The position numbers were made by a program, and so were the translations under genes. This document shows, in pieces, positions 24,586 to 32,730 of a stretch of DNA of 39,983 bases. Under the pieces are notes generated by a model, which did not search any database, was not told where the DNA came from, and was given only the letters and a program-made list of their open reading frames with translations. Source of the DNA: CAZXFA01 sp964640085 (GTDB lineage Bacteria > Actinomycetota > UBA4738 > HRBIN12); assembly GCA_964640085.1 (NCBI GenBank), contig CAZXFA010000022.1:1-39983 (forward strand), given 5' to 3'. The first letter of the stretch is position 1. Every line of letters starts with the position of its first letter.

Positions 24586-25328
24586 CGATCCTGGGCGCCA
24601 GCGGCACGTGGCCGAACGCGGACACGGCAACGAGCGGGTACCTGGTCCAGGAGGACGGCTTCAACCTGTGGATGGACGCCGGCACGGGGACCTTGGCGAA
24701 CCTCCAACAGCACATCGAGCTCCCACAGATCCACGGGATCCTGATCAGCCACGAGCACCCTGACCACTTCGTCGACCTGTACCCGTGCTTCTACGCCTGG
24801 CACTACGGCGAGATGGGCGAGCCGGGTTTGCCGGTGTACGTGCCCACGGACTTCACGCAGAGGCTGGCCGACCTGGTCTCGATCGATTCCCAGGTGGTGA
24901 TGCGCACCGCCTTCGCGTTCACCGAGGTGGCCCCGGGCGAGGCGTTCGAGCTGGGCCCGTTCCGGGTGAAGACCGAACCGATGGCCCACCTCGGGCTGCC
25001 CGCGCTCGGGTTCCGGCTCTCCGCCAACGGCTCGGTCCTCGCCTACACGGGGGACACGGGCCCCACCCACCACGTGGAGGAGCTCGCCAGGGACGCCGAT
25101 GTGCTGCTGTCCGAGGCCACCTGGCAGGATCGCGACGACCTGCTGCCGTTCCACCTGTCCTCGCGTCAGGCGGCGATCCACGCTCGCGAGGCCGGGGCGG
25201 GCGAGCTGATGCTCACGCACATCTGGCCCACCCTGGACCACGAGATCTCGATCCGGCAGGCGGCGGAGGAGTTCGACAGGACGATCCGGACCGCGGTGGA
25301 GGGCATGCACGTCGAGGTGGGAGGGTGA
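24576..25328 (+). CDS. MBL-fold metallo-hydrolase (Rv1339-like)
   Basis: A 250-residue metallo-beta-lactamase-fold protein. The metal motif HxHxDH is at 59-64 (SHEHPDHFVDLYP), with later ligands in TEPMAHLGLPALG, AYTGDTGPT and LLSEATWQ and a final His in LMLTHIWP. Its place between murI and rph matches Rv1339 of M. tuberculosis, which has been described as a cAMP phosphodiesterase; tRNase Z-like relatives share the fold. Function here is therefore a cyclic-nucleotide or other phosphodiesterase by position and fold, not proven. The GTG start lies inside the last ten bases of murI, and the stop overlaps rph (GTGA). Confidence 0.88.
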   Translation: MELTILGASGTWPNADTATSGYLVQEDGFNLWMDAGTGTLANLQQHIELPQIHGILISHEHPDHFVDLYPCFYAWHYGEMGEPGLPVYVPTDFTQRLADLVSIDSQVVMRTAFAFTEVAPGEAFELGPFRVKTEPMAHLGLPALGFRLSANGSVLAYTGDTGPTHHVEELARDADVLLSEATWQDRDDLLPFHLSSRQAAIHAREAGAGELMLTHIWPTLDHEISIRQAAEEFDRTIRTAVEGMHVEVGG

Positions 25329-26050
25329 GCGTCCGCCCCGATGGCCGCGAGCCCGAGCAGCTGCGCACGATCGAGGTCGAGCTCGGGTTCCAGGACTGGG
25401 CGGAGGGCTCGGTCCTGTTCTCGATGGGGCGGACCAAGGTGCTGGTAGCCGCCTCGGTCGCCGAGGATGCACCTCGGTGGCTGCGGGGCACCGGGAGCGG
25501 CTGGGTCACGGCCGAGTACTCGATGCTCCCCCGGTCGACAGAGGAGCGGACGCCGCGGGAGGTCTCGCGCGGTCGGCCCAGCGGTCGGACCCAGGAGATC
25601 CAGCGACTGATCGGGCGGTCCTTGCGCGCGGTCACCGACCTTCGGCGCCTGGGGGAGCGGACGATCACCGTTGACTGCGACGTCCTGGTCGCCGACGCGG
25701 GGACCAGGTGCGCGTCGATCACCGGTGGCTACCTGGCGCTCGCGCTCGCGCTGCGGGGGCTGCACGGCCGTGGCACCGCCCCGGCCGACCTGCTCACCGA
25801 CACCGTGGCGGCGGTCAGCGTAGGCGTGGTCGCGGGGCGGCCGATCCTGGACCTGTCCTACGAGGAGGATGCGGGGGCCGAGGTCGACTGCAACGTGGTG
25901 ATGACCGGTGCCGGTCGGCTGGTCGAGGTGCAGGGGACCGCGGAGGGCGAGCCGTTCTCGCGCTCGGACCTCGACGCGCTGCTGGACCTTGCCGAGACCG
26001 GGATCAAAGAGCTCACGCGGATCCAGCGCGAGGTGCTCGCCGAGCGGTGA
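25325..26050 (+). CDS. rph: Ribonuclease PH
   Basis: A 241-residue phosphorolytic 3'-5' exoribonuclease that trims tRNA 3' ends. It starts VSVRPDGREPEQLRTIEVELGF-like sequence with the family's RxDGR opening, has GSVLFSMGRTKVLVAASV, the SGRTQEIQRLIGRSLRA block with conserved arginines, DCDVLVADAGTRCASITGG, and DLSYEEDAGAEVDCNVVMT, covering the active-site aspartates. Length is normal. The GTG start overlaps the upstream stop and the gene's own TGA overlaps the GTG of rdgB, so expression is coupled along murI-MBL-rph-rdgB-amidohydrolase. Confidence 0.95.
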   Translation: MSVRPDGREPEQLRTIEVELGFQDWAEGSVLFSMGRTKVLVAASVAEDAPRWLRGTGSGWVTAEYSMLPRSTEERTPREVSRGRPSGRTQEIQRLIGRSLRAVTDLRRLGERTITVDCDVLVADAGTRCASITGGYLALALALRGLHGRGTAPADLLTDTVAAVSVGVVAGRPILDLSYEEDAGAEVDCNVVMTGAGRLVEVQGTAEGEPFSRSDLDALLDLAETGIKELTRIQREVLAER

Positions 26051-26652
26051 GCTTCCCCGCGACGGTCGCGATCGCCTCGCGCAACGCCCACAAGCTCCGC
26101 GAGATCGGACGGATCTGCGCGGACTGGCCGGTGGCCTGGCTCACGGTGGACACCCACGATGGTCCGTGGCCCGAGGTCGAGGAGCCGCACGACACGTACC
26201 TGCACAACGCGTTCGAGAAGGCCCACGCGGTCGCTCGGGCCCTCGGCGTGCCGGCGGTCGCCGACGACTCGGGGATCGAGGTCGACGCGCTCGGCGGGGC
26301 GCCGGGGCCGCGCTCGGCCCGGTACGCGGGGGAGGAGCCCACCGACGCCCAGAACCTCCGGGCCCTGCTGGGTGCGGTGAAGGGCGTCCCGGGCGGGGGG
26401 CGGACGGCGCGGTACCGGTGCGTGGCCGCGATCGCCTGGCCCGACGGGCGCGAGTTCCACGCTGAGGGGGTGTGCGAGGGGACGCTCGGGACCCGGGCCC
26501 GGGGCTCGAACGGGTTCGGCTACGACCCGATCTTCGTCCCCGAAGGATGGGACCGCTCGATGGCCGAGCTCGCCGACGAGGAGAAGGATCGGATCAGCCA
26601 TCGGGGGCGCGCGCTCCGGGCGCTACGCGATGCGCTCGCGGGGAGCGGATGA
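26047..26652 (+). CDS. rdgB: RdgB/HAM1 non-canonical purine NTP pyrophosphatase
   Basis: A 201-residue house-cleaning nucleotide pyrophosphatase that removes dITP, XTP and ITP. The family signatures are clear: VAIASRNAHKLREIG at the start, VADDSGIEVDALGGAPGPRSARYAG (about 75-100) and GSNGFGYDPIFVPEG with the C-terminal KDRISHRGRALRAL. The GTG start overlaps the rph stop (GTGA at 26047-26050) and its TGA overlaps the ATG of the next gene. rph next to rdgB is a widely conserved pair. Confidence 0.95.
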   Translation: MSFPATVAIASRNAHKLREIGRICADWPVAWLTVDTHDGPWPEVEEPHDTYLHNAFEKAHAVARALGVPAVADDSGIEVDALGGAPGPRSARYAGEEPTDAQNLRALLGAVKGVPGGGRTARYRCVAAIAWPDGREFHAEGVCEGTLGTRARGSNGFGYDPIFVPEGWDRSMAELADEEKDRISHRGRALRALRDALAGSG

Positions 26653-27725
26653 GCGTGCGGGCCGTCTACAGCCTCGAGCACCTCCGCCACGCTCCCCGGC
26701 GTGAGTTCACCGATGCCCGCTCGCGCCCGATCTACGAGATACCCGAGCGGGCCGAGACGATCCGCGGCGCGCTCGAGACCGATGGAGGCTTCGAGCTCGT
26801 GGACCCCACCGAGCACGGCACGGACCCGATCACGGCGGTACACGACCGGGCGATGCTGGCGTTCCTCGAGGACGTCTGGCGGGCCTGGCGGGAGGCGGGC
26901 GTTCCGTCCGAGGAGGCCATCCCCGACACCTTCCCGCTCCCCGCGATGCGCGAGGGGATCGGCTCCGGACCGATGCCGAGCACGCCCCGGGGCCGGCTCG
27001 GGGCCTGGTGCTTCGACACCGCGACGCCGATCGCGGAAGGCACCTACCCGGCGGCGCGGGCGGCTGTGGACGTCGGGCTCACGGCGGCCGACCTGGTGCT
27101 CGGCGGTGAGCGGTTCGCCTACGGCCTGTGCCGGCCGCCGGGGCACCACGCGGCCCGGGCGATGTTCGGCGGGTACTGCTTCTTCAACAACGCGGCGATC
27201 GTCGCGGAGGACCTCGTGCGACGGACGGGCGAGCCGGTGGCGATGCTCGACGTGGACTACCACCATGGGAACGGCACGCAGCAGATCTTCTACCACCGGG
27301 GGGATGTGCTCTACGTGTCCCTCCACGGCGACCCCGACCGCGCGTATCCGTACTTCACCGGATCCGCCGACGAGCGCGGGACCGGGGCGGGCGAGGGCGC
27401 GAACCTGAACCTGCCGCTCCCCGAGGGCTGTTCGGACGAGGAGTACCTGGCGAACCTCGACCGCGGCCTGGATGCGATCGGCTCGCACGGCGGGAGCACG
27501 GTCGTGGTCTCGCTTGGGATCGACACGTACGGGCAGGACCCGATCTGCGACCTGGCGCTCACCACGGCCGCCTACCACGAGGCGGGGCGGCGGGTGGCCG
27601 CGCTCGGCCGGCGGGTCGTCGTGCTCCAGGAGGGCGGCTACTTCGTGCCGCACCTCGGTGAGAACGTGCGCAACTGGCTCCGCGGTCTCGAAGGGCGCGA
27701 ACCGGATCTGTCCAAGTTCGCGTGA
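26649..27725 (+). CDS. Histone deacetylase-like (acetylpolyamine) amidohydrolase
   Basis: A 358-residue zinc amidohydrolase of the arginase/deacetylase fold. The catalytic His pair is in RPPGHHAARAMFGGYCFFNNAAIV, the zinc ligands in MLDVDYHHGNGTQQIFY and in SLGIDTYGQDPI. The N-terminal block HAPRREFTD and the GIDTYGQDP sequence resemble bacterial acetylpolyamine amidohydrolases and class II deacetylases more than AcuC. Likely substrates are acetylated polyamines or an acetyl-lysine protein; neither is shown by the context. It ends the coupled operon that starts at cysM or murI (ATGA overlap with rdgB), and converges on the serine hydrolase gene 12 bp away. Confidence 0.9.
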   Translation: MSVRAVYSLEHLRHAPRREFTDARSRPIYEIPERAETIRGALETDGGFELVDPTEHGTDPITAVHDRAMLAFLEDVWRAWREAGVPSEEAIPDTFPLPAMREGIGSGPMPSTPRGRLGAWCFDTATPIAEGTYPAARAAVDVGLTAADLVLGGERFAYGLCRPPGHHAARAMFGGYCFFNNAAIVAEDLVRRTGEPVAMLDVDYHHGNGTQQIFYHRGDVLYVSLHGDPDRAYPYFTGSADERGTGAGEGANLNLPLPEGCSDEEYLANLDRGLDAIGSHGGSTVVVSLGIDTYGQDPICDLALTTAAYHEAGRRVAALGRRVVVLQEGGYFVPHLGENVRNWLRGLEGREPDLSKFA

Positions 27726-27737
27726 GCTCCGTCCCGC

Positions 27738-28885
27738 TCAGCCGGCGGAGCCGACGACGCGGAGCAGCCTCGGGACGAACCGGAACGGTGCGGAGCCGGC
27801 CATCACCAGATCGACGGTGCCCGAGAGCAGCAGGTCCAGCTGCGGGCAGTGGAACAGCCACGAGCCGGTGGAGCCCGTGTGCCCGATCAACGTCGGGCGC
27901 TCACCGCTGGTGGTGCGCACGTGGGGCAGTCGGAAGCGGAAGCGCATCGTCCCCAGCCCGTACTCGATCGGCCAGCCCGGCGCTCGGAGCGCCGCTCGGT
28001 CCCTCGGGAATCCGAAGCGGATCCAGCGGCGTTGCATCTCGGCCAACGTCGTCGGATCGTCGAAGACCTCTCCGCGGACCAGTGCCCGCAGGAACGCCAT
28101 GGCATCCCCGGCGGTGCCGTACAGGTCCCCGAACGAGCGCAACGCGAGCGGGATCTGAAGCGGCCGGTCCCGGAACCAGAGCGTCGCCGGCTCGGGCGTC
28201 GGCTCGGGCGGGGCATGGCCCGGGAGGAAGGTGTGCCGCAGCCCGAGGGGGGCGAACAGGATCTCCTCGAACGCTCGGTCCAGCGGCAGCCCGGTAACCG
28301 CCTCGACGATCGCGATGAGCAGCTGGTAGTTCGTATCCGAGTAGCGCGCTCGCTGGCGCCCGGCTCCCTCGCGCTGCGGCGGGAAGTGCGGGGTGAGGTC
28401 GTCGCGGACGATCCGAGCGAGGTTCTCGACGGTCCACCCCATGTCGCCCTCCCGAACCACGCGCTCGATCAGGCTGCGGCCGCCCTTGGGACGCTCCTCG
28501 AGGCAGTCGGGCAGACCCGAGGTGTGGCCGAGGAGGTTCGGACGGTGATCGCGTTTGTGCGGTCGATGCCGTCCAGCCGATGCAGCCCGCCGATCAGCGT
28601 CTCCGGCAGGTACGCCGAGATCGACTCGTCGAGACCGACGCGTCCGCGTTCGCGCAGCTTCATGACCGTCGCCGCGATGTAGAGCTTCGTCACGCTCGCG
28701 AGGTGGAACGGTGTGTCCTCCCGCATGGGCGTACCGACCGGGCTCGCGTTGCCCGCGACGCCGATCCAGCGGAACGACCCGTCTAGACGTTCGACGGCGA
28801 CGACCGCGTGCTCGACGTGCTTGCGAGCGGCGAGTCGGTCCAGCAGCCGGTGCAGACGGTCGGGCAGGTTCGCCCGGGAGGTCAC
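27738..28885 (-). pseudogene. Serine hydrolase (beta-lactamase/PBP-like), broken by one -1 frameshift
   Basis: About 382 residues if repaired. The first frame starts at the GTG at 28885 (TSRANLPDRLHRLLDRLAAR) and contains the nucleophile motif SxxK in HLASVTKLYIAATVMKL, then reaches GIDRTNAITVR. The second frame continues NLLGHTSGLPDCLEERPKGG through the YxN-type block RYSDTNYQLL to the HTG triad IGHTGSTGSW and stops at 27738. The break is near 28539-28542; adding one G to CCGAAC (giving CCGGAAC) rejoins them. The motifs identify the class C beta-lactamase/DD-peptidase-like family of esterases and peptidases; true beta-lactamase activity is not implied, and no signal peptide is seen. The GTG overlaps the stop of the FtsX-type permease. 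Confidence 0.78.
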
Positions 28886-31251
28886 GTGTCCTGCTCCCGC
28901 ACCACCGAGGCGATGTCCAGCCGGCGGACCGCCCGCAGCGACGGCCATTGCGACACGAACGCCACGGCGACGATCGCCACCGAGGCGATCACGAGCGTCC
29001 AGGGGCGCACGATCAGGTCCAGCCGGAACAGGTCGGACGAGTAGGAGTCCATCAAGAGCCGACCGCCGATCACGCCGGCGACCAGCCCGGGGGCGATGCC
29101 GAGGAGCGTCATGATCAGGTTCTCCGAGGAGATGAGCCGCGAGATCTGACCGAGCCGGGCGCCGCTCGCCCGCAGCGTGGCCACCTCCCGTGAGCGCTCG
29201 CCGATGTTGACCGACATCGTGGTGAACATGATGGCGAACGCCATCAGCGCCCCGAGGCCGAGCATCACCCCGATGAATCCGTAGAAGAGCCCGGTGAACT
29301 CCTCGAACAGGGCGACGAGCGACCTCGCGTCCTCGTACGAGGCCACGACCTCGAGCTCCTGGATCGATCGGCGGACGCGGTCGCGGTCGGCCCCGTCGTC
29401 GAACCGGAGCAGGGCCGAGGTGATCGGCACGGCACTCCCGGCGAGCTGACGGACCCGGTCGAGCGACGTGTACACGAACGTGCCGAGCGGTTCGTTCAGG
29501 TAGCCCCGAACCGTCACCGGGACACTGACGCCCAGGTCCGGCAGGGCGAGGGTGGCCGTCCCTCCGGCCTCCACGCCGATGATCGACCTCGCCCCCACCC
29601 CGACAAGGACGCCCATGTCCGGGAGGGTCGTCTCGCTCCCGTCGGTCAGGATGAAGCCGTGCAGGTCGGTGTCGCGTGGGAGCGCCTGCAGCACCGAACC
29701 GTAGCTGCCGTCGGGACCCCGTAGGGCCACCGGCGCCGCCATCACCGGCTCGGCCTCCGCGACGCCCCGCACGTCCCGCAGACGGTCGAGCACCGACGGG
29801 TCCTGCGGACCCGCGAAGTCGACCCTCGCGTCCTGCCGCTGCACCTGCTCGAACTGCACCTCCAGCAACCCGTTCATCGTGTCGAGCATCGACCACGAGG
29901 CGAGGATCAGGATCAGCGACAGGATCACGCCGAGGATCGTGTAGGCGGTCCGACGCCGGTTCCGGCCGATGCCGCGCAGGACCAGCCGCCAGCGGGTGGG
30001 CAGGCGTCGCAGCGGCGGGATCACCCGCTCGAGCAGGCTGTACCGGCCGCCGGTCGCCGGGACGATCCCGTGGAGTGCGTCGGCCGGATCGACCCGCGAG
30101 GCGAACAGGGCGGGCGCGATCGCCGAGACGGCGCCCGCGACCACGCCGAACGCGAGCCCGCCGAGCAGGGTGACCGCGCGGATGTCGTACACCGCCACCT
30201 CGGCGGGCAGGTCGATCACCCCCAGGTACAGCCCCGTCATCGCCCTCGCGGCGGCCATCCCGACGAGGATCCCGACCACCGCGCCGACCGCGCCCGCCGT
30301 CAGGCCGAAGCCCAGGTAGTGGCGGAGGATCTGGCGTCGGCTCAGCCCGCTCGCGAGCATCATGCCGATGAGCCGCCGTTCGCTCTGGACGCGCCGGGTC
30401 ACCAGGACGTAGGCGGCCATCGCGGCGGCGGTGAGGAACAGCACGGGGAACGCACCGGACATCTGGCTGAAGCCGTCGATGTCCTCCTGGAGGGCGGCGT
30501 TCGAGGGCTGCTCGGCCCGGGTCAGGACCTCGGTGGCTCCCCGGGAGACGGCCATCCGGCGGAGCGTGTCGAGGGTTCCCGGGTTGGCGTCGTCGGTGAG
30601 GCGAACCACGACCTGGTTCGGTCCGCCGCCCGTGATCGAGGCGGCGACCTCATGGGAGACGAACAGGACGCCGAAGTCGTCGGGCAGCGTGATGATCTCC
30701 TGACGGCTGCGGGCGGGCCAGATGTACTCGGCCGACTCGACGGCCCCGGTCACGCGGAGCGCCATCCAGTCGCTCGATCCGACCGGGAGCACCTCGACGG
30801 TGTCGCCGACCGAGAGCTCGAAGTGGTCGAAGACGTGCCGTTCGGCGAGCGCGTGCCGCCCCCCGAGGGTGTACCCGCCCTCGAGGAGCAGGAGGCCGTT
30901 CACCGCGGGCTGGCGTTCGCTGGGCACGCTGACGATCCGCCCCCGGAGCTTGTCGAGACCACCGATCCGGATCGGGACTTCGGCCTGGGTCCGCGTGATG
31001 ACCTGGGTGACCCCCTCGCTCGACGAGGCCTCGGACGCTATCGCGTCGGTCTCGCCGCCCGTGATCCACAGGTCCGCCGAGTCGAGCCGGACGAACAGGT
31101 TGTCGTACGAGGCCTGGAGGTTGCGGTACGCGTCGTAGGAGGCGCCGAACAACGCCACCCCGAACATGATCGTGACGGCGATCGCCGAGAACTGCGGCCA
31201 CTGCCGCCGGATGTCGCGTCGGAGCTTGGTGCGGAGCGTCCGGCCGGCCAT
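28882..31251 (-). CDS. FtsX-like (MacB-family) ABC transporter permease
   Basis: A 789-residue integral membrane protein with two FtsX repeats. The N-terminal helix (FSAIAVTIMFGVALFGASYDAY) is followed by a large extracytoplasmic region, three helices around 260-400 (VLFLTAAAMAAYVLVTRRVQSERR, and the GLTAGAVGAVVGILVGMAAA stretch), then a second unit with the same plan, starting RRTAYTILGVILSLILILASWSM and ending in three helices and the SLRAVRRLDIASVVREQ tail. Such proteins form mechanotransmission or lipoprotein/drug exporters with a LolD/MacB-type ATPase, which is the preceding gene (ATGA overlap). It overlaps the serine hydrolase start (GTGA). Substrate unknown. Confidence 0.92.
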   Translation of the reverse strand: MAGRTLRTKLRRDIRRQWPQFSAIAVTIMFGVALFGASYDAYRNLQASYDNLFVRLDSADLWITGGETDAIASEASSSEGVTQVITRTQAEVPIRIGGLDKLRGRIVSVPSERQPAVNGLLLLEGGYTLGGRHALAERHVFDHFELSVGDTVEVLPVGSSDWMALRVTGAVESAEYIWPARSRQEIITLPDDFGVLFVSHEVAASITGGGPNQVVVRLTDDANPGTLDTLRRMAVSRGATEVLTRAEQPSNAALQEDIDGFSQMSGAFPVLFLTAAAMAAYVLVTRRVQSERRLIGMMLASGLSRRQILRHYLGFGLTAGAVGAVVGILVGMAAARAMTGLYLGVIDLPAEVAVYDIRAVTLLGGLAFGVVAGAVSAIAPALFASRVDPADALHGIVPATGGRYSLLERVIPPLRRLPTRWRLVLRGIGRNRRRTAYTILGVILSLILILASWSMLDTMNGLLEVQFEQVQRQDARVDFAGPQDPSVLDRLRDVRGVAEAEPVMAAPVALRGPDGSYGSVLQALPRDTDLHGFILTDGSETTLPDMGVLVGVGARSIIGVEAGGTATLALPDLGVSVPVTVRGYLNEPLGTFVYTSLDRVRQLAGSAVPITSALLRFDDGADRDRVRRSIQELEVVASYEDARSLVALFEEFTGLFYGFIGVMLGLGALMAFAIMFTTMSVNIGERSREVATLRASGARLGQISRLISSENLIMTLLGIAPGLVAGVIGGRLLMDSYSSDLFRLDLIVRPWTLVIASVAIVAVAFVSQWPSLRAVRRLDIASVVREQDT

Positions 31252-31973
31252 CACCAGTCCACCTGCTCCAGGGGCATCGGGTGCTCGTTGTGCTCGTCGG
31301 CCACGACCTCTCCCGAGCGCAGCCGGACCACACGGTCGGCGAGCCGGCCGATCGCGGCGTTGTGCGTCACGATGAGCACGGTCCGGCCCGCCTCGTGCGC
31401 CTGACGTTCGAGGAGCCCAAGGATCGTCCGCCCGGTCTCGATCTCGAGCGAGCCGGTGGGCTCGTCGCACAGCAGCAGCGGCGGCTGCTTCACCAGCGCC
31501 CGGGCGATCGCGACGCGCTGCTGTTCGCCGCCGGAGAGCTGAGCGGGGAAGTGGTCCGCTCGGTCGCCGAGCCCGACGTCGGTGAGCACGCGTTCCACGC
31601 GCTCGTCGACCCGGCCGTCGTCCGCGAGCTCGGCGACGAGCGCGACGTTCTCACGCGCGGTGAGCGTGGGGATCAGGTTGAAGAACTGGAAGACGAACCC
31701 CACGGTGTCCCGTCGGACGTCGGTCAGCGCGCCGGTGTCCAGATCGGTCAGGTCGCGGCCGGCCACCACCACCCGGCCGCTCGTCGGATGCTGGATGCCC
31801 CCGATCAGGTTCAGGAGCGTGGTCTTCCCCGAGCCCGACGGGCCGAGGATCACGACGAGCCCGCCCGGCTCGAGCTCGATGTCGACGTCGGCGAGCGCGT
31901 GGACGGCGGTCGGTCCCTCGCCGAAGGTCTTCGAGACCCCGCTCATGGCCACGACCGTGGAGTCGGTCTTCAT
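31251..31973 (-). CDS. MacB/LolD-type ABC transporter ATP-binding protein
   Basis: A 240-residue ATPase. Walker A is in ILGPSGSGKTTLLNLIGG (near 44-51), the Q-loop in GFVFQFFNLIPTLTARENV, the signature in LSGGEQQRVAIARALVKQP, and Walker B in LLLCDEPTGSLEIETG, followed by the switch His in LIVTHNAAIG. FQFFNLIPTLTA and DEPTGSLE are typical of the group that energises FtsX-type permeases. The ATG at 31973 has AAGGAG 6 nt upstream, within the end of tetR, and overlaps the tetR stop. It overlaps the permease start as well, so the complex is made as one unit under TetR control. Confidence 0.94.
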   Translation of the reverse strand: MKTDSTVVAMSGVSKTFGEGPTAVHALADVDIELEPGGLVVILGPSGSGKTTLLNLIGGIQHPTSGRVVVAGRDLTDLDTGALTDVRRDTVGFVFQFFNLIPTLTARENVALVAELADDGRVDERVERVLTDVGLGDRADHFPAQLSGGEQQRVAIARALVKQPPLLLCDEPTGSLEIETGRTILGLLERQAHEAGRTVLIVTHNAAIGRLADRVVRLRSGEVVADEHNEHPMPLEQVDW

Positions 31974-32575
31974 CGGGTGCTCCTTCCGTGGGTCGACGGT
32001 GCGTCGGAGGTGGGGGACTCCGGACCGAGGAGGGTCAGTAACGGTTCGACGTGCGCGGCGACATCGAGCTCGGGATCGGCGATCAGGTGCAACAGGAGAC
32101 CATCGAGGGTCGCGGCGATCACACCGGCCAGCACGTCCGGGTCGCCGAGCGGCGCCGGATGGTACGCGCGGATCCGTTCTGCCAGCGCGGCGCGGAAGCT
32201 TCGCAGGAGCTCGACGAGGGCCCGCTGCATCAGCGGGTCCCGGGCGGTCGGAGGCATCGCCTCGAACAGGAGCAGCGTGCGGTTCGGCCCGAGCTCCGTC
32301 GTGGCCCTCGCGGTCGCCTCGACGATCTGACGTGGGGTCAGCTCCCGCGACGACGTGAGGACCGCCCGGAACAGTTCCGTCAGCGCGTGGACGACCGCTC
32401 GGCGTCGGAGGTCGTCGATCGAGTCGAAGTGGTAGTGGACGACGCCGGGGTTGATCCCGGCGCGCTCGGCGACGACCCGGGTGGAGACGCCGCCCCAGCC
32501 GCGCTCGGCGATGACCTCGATCGTGGCCTGGATCAGCCGGTCCCGCGTGCGCTCTTCTCGGCTCTCGGGGCTCAG
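31970..32575 (-). CDS. TetR-family transcriptional regulator (likely CTG start)
   Basis: A regulator of about 201 residues with the TetR N-terminal helix-turn-helix: RDRLIQATIEVIAERGWGGVSTRVVAERAGINPGVVHYHF-type sequence, then a helical ligand-binding domain. It leads an operon with an ABC exporter and a serine hydrolase and probably represses it in the absence of a ligand. The start is odd. The only in-frame ATG (32629) and GTG (32626) lie in the -10 box of a good promoter, so they would not be transcribed. The first plausible downstream codon is CTG at 32575, 6 nt after GAGGGA, giving the usual short TetR lead-in SPESREERTRDRL. The dyad GGGCA-GT-TGCCC lies between promoter and start. Confidence 0.85.
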   Translation of the reverse strand: MSPESREERTRDRLIQATIEVIAERGWGGVSTRVVAERAGINPGVVHYHFDSIDDLRRRAVVHALTELFRAVLTSSRELTPRQIVEATARATTELGPNRTLLLFEAMPPTARDPLMQRALVELLRSFRAALAERIRAYHPAPLGDPDVLAGVIAATLDGLLLHLIADPELDVAAHVEPLLTLLGPESPTSDAPSTHGRSTR

Positions 32576-32594
32576 GGGTCTTCCCTCGGTGGTT

Positions 32595-32606
32595 GGGCAG
32601 TTGCCC
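32595..32606. promoter_or_regulatory. Dyad GGGCA-GT-TGCCC, candidate TetR operator
   Basis: A perfect 5-bp inverted repeat with a 2-bp centre, about 12-23 nt downstream of the predicted tetR transcription start and 20 nt before the CTG start. The position suits autorepression. Confidence 0.4.
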
Positions 32607-32624
32607 TGGGCGTTCGTCCAAACC

Positions 32625-32654
32625 ACCATAGGACCCCGGTGGAGGGACCGTCAA
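32625..32654 (-). promoter_or_regulatory. Promoter of the tetR-ABC-hydrolase operon
   Basis: Minus strand: TTGACG (32654-32649), an 18-bp spacer, TATGGT (32630-32625). This is one of the best housekeeping-sigma promoters in the window. Transcription should start near 32618. Confidence 0.65.
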
Positions 32655-32692
32655 GCGGTCGCGTCCCGGAGAGGGGTGGGCGGCGGGTGCGG

Positions 32693-32722
32693 GTGACGGC
32701 GCGGCGTTCGATGGGCCATGAT
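32693..32722 (+). promoter_or_regulatory. Promoter of the PLP decarboxylase gene (leaderless)
   Basis: GTGACG (32693-32698), an 18-bp spacer, CATGAT (32717-32722), then 8 nt to the ATG at 32731. Spacing puts the transcription start at the start codon; no Shine-Dalgarno is present. Confidence 0.5.
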
Positions 32723-32730
32723 GCCCAACC

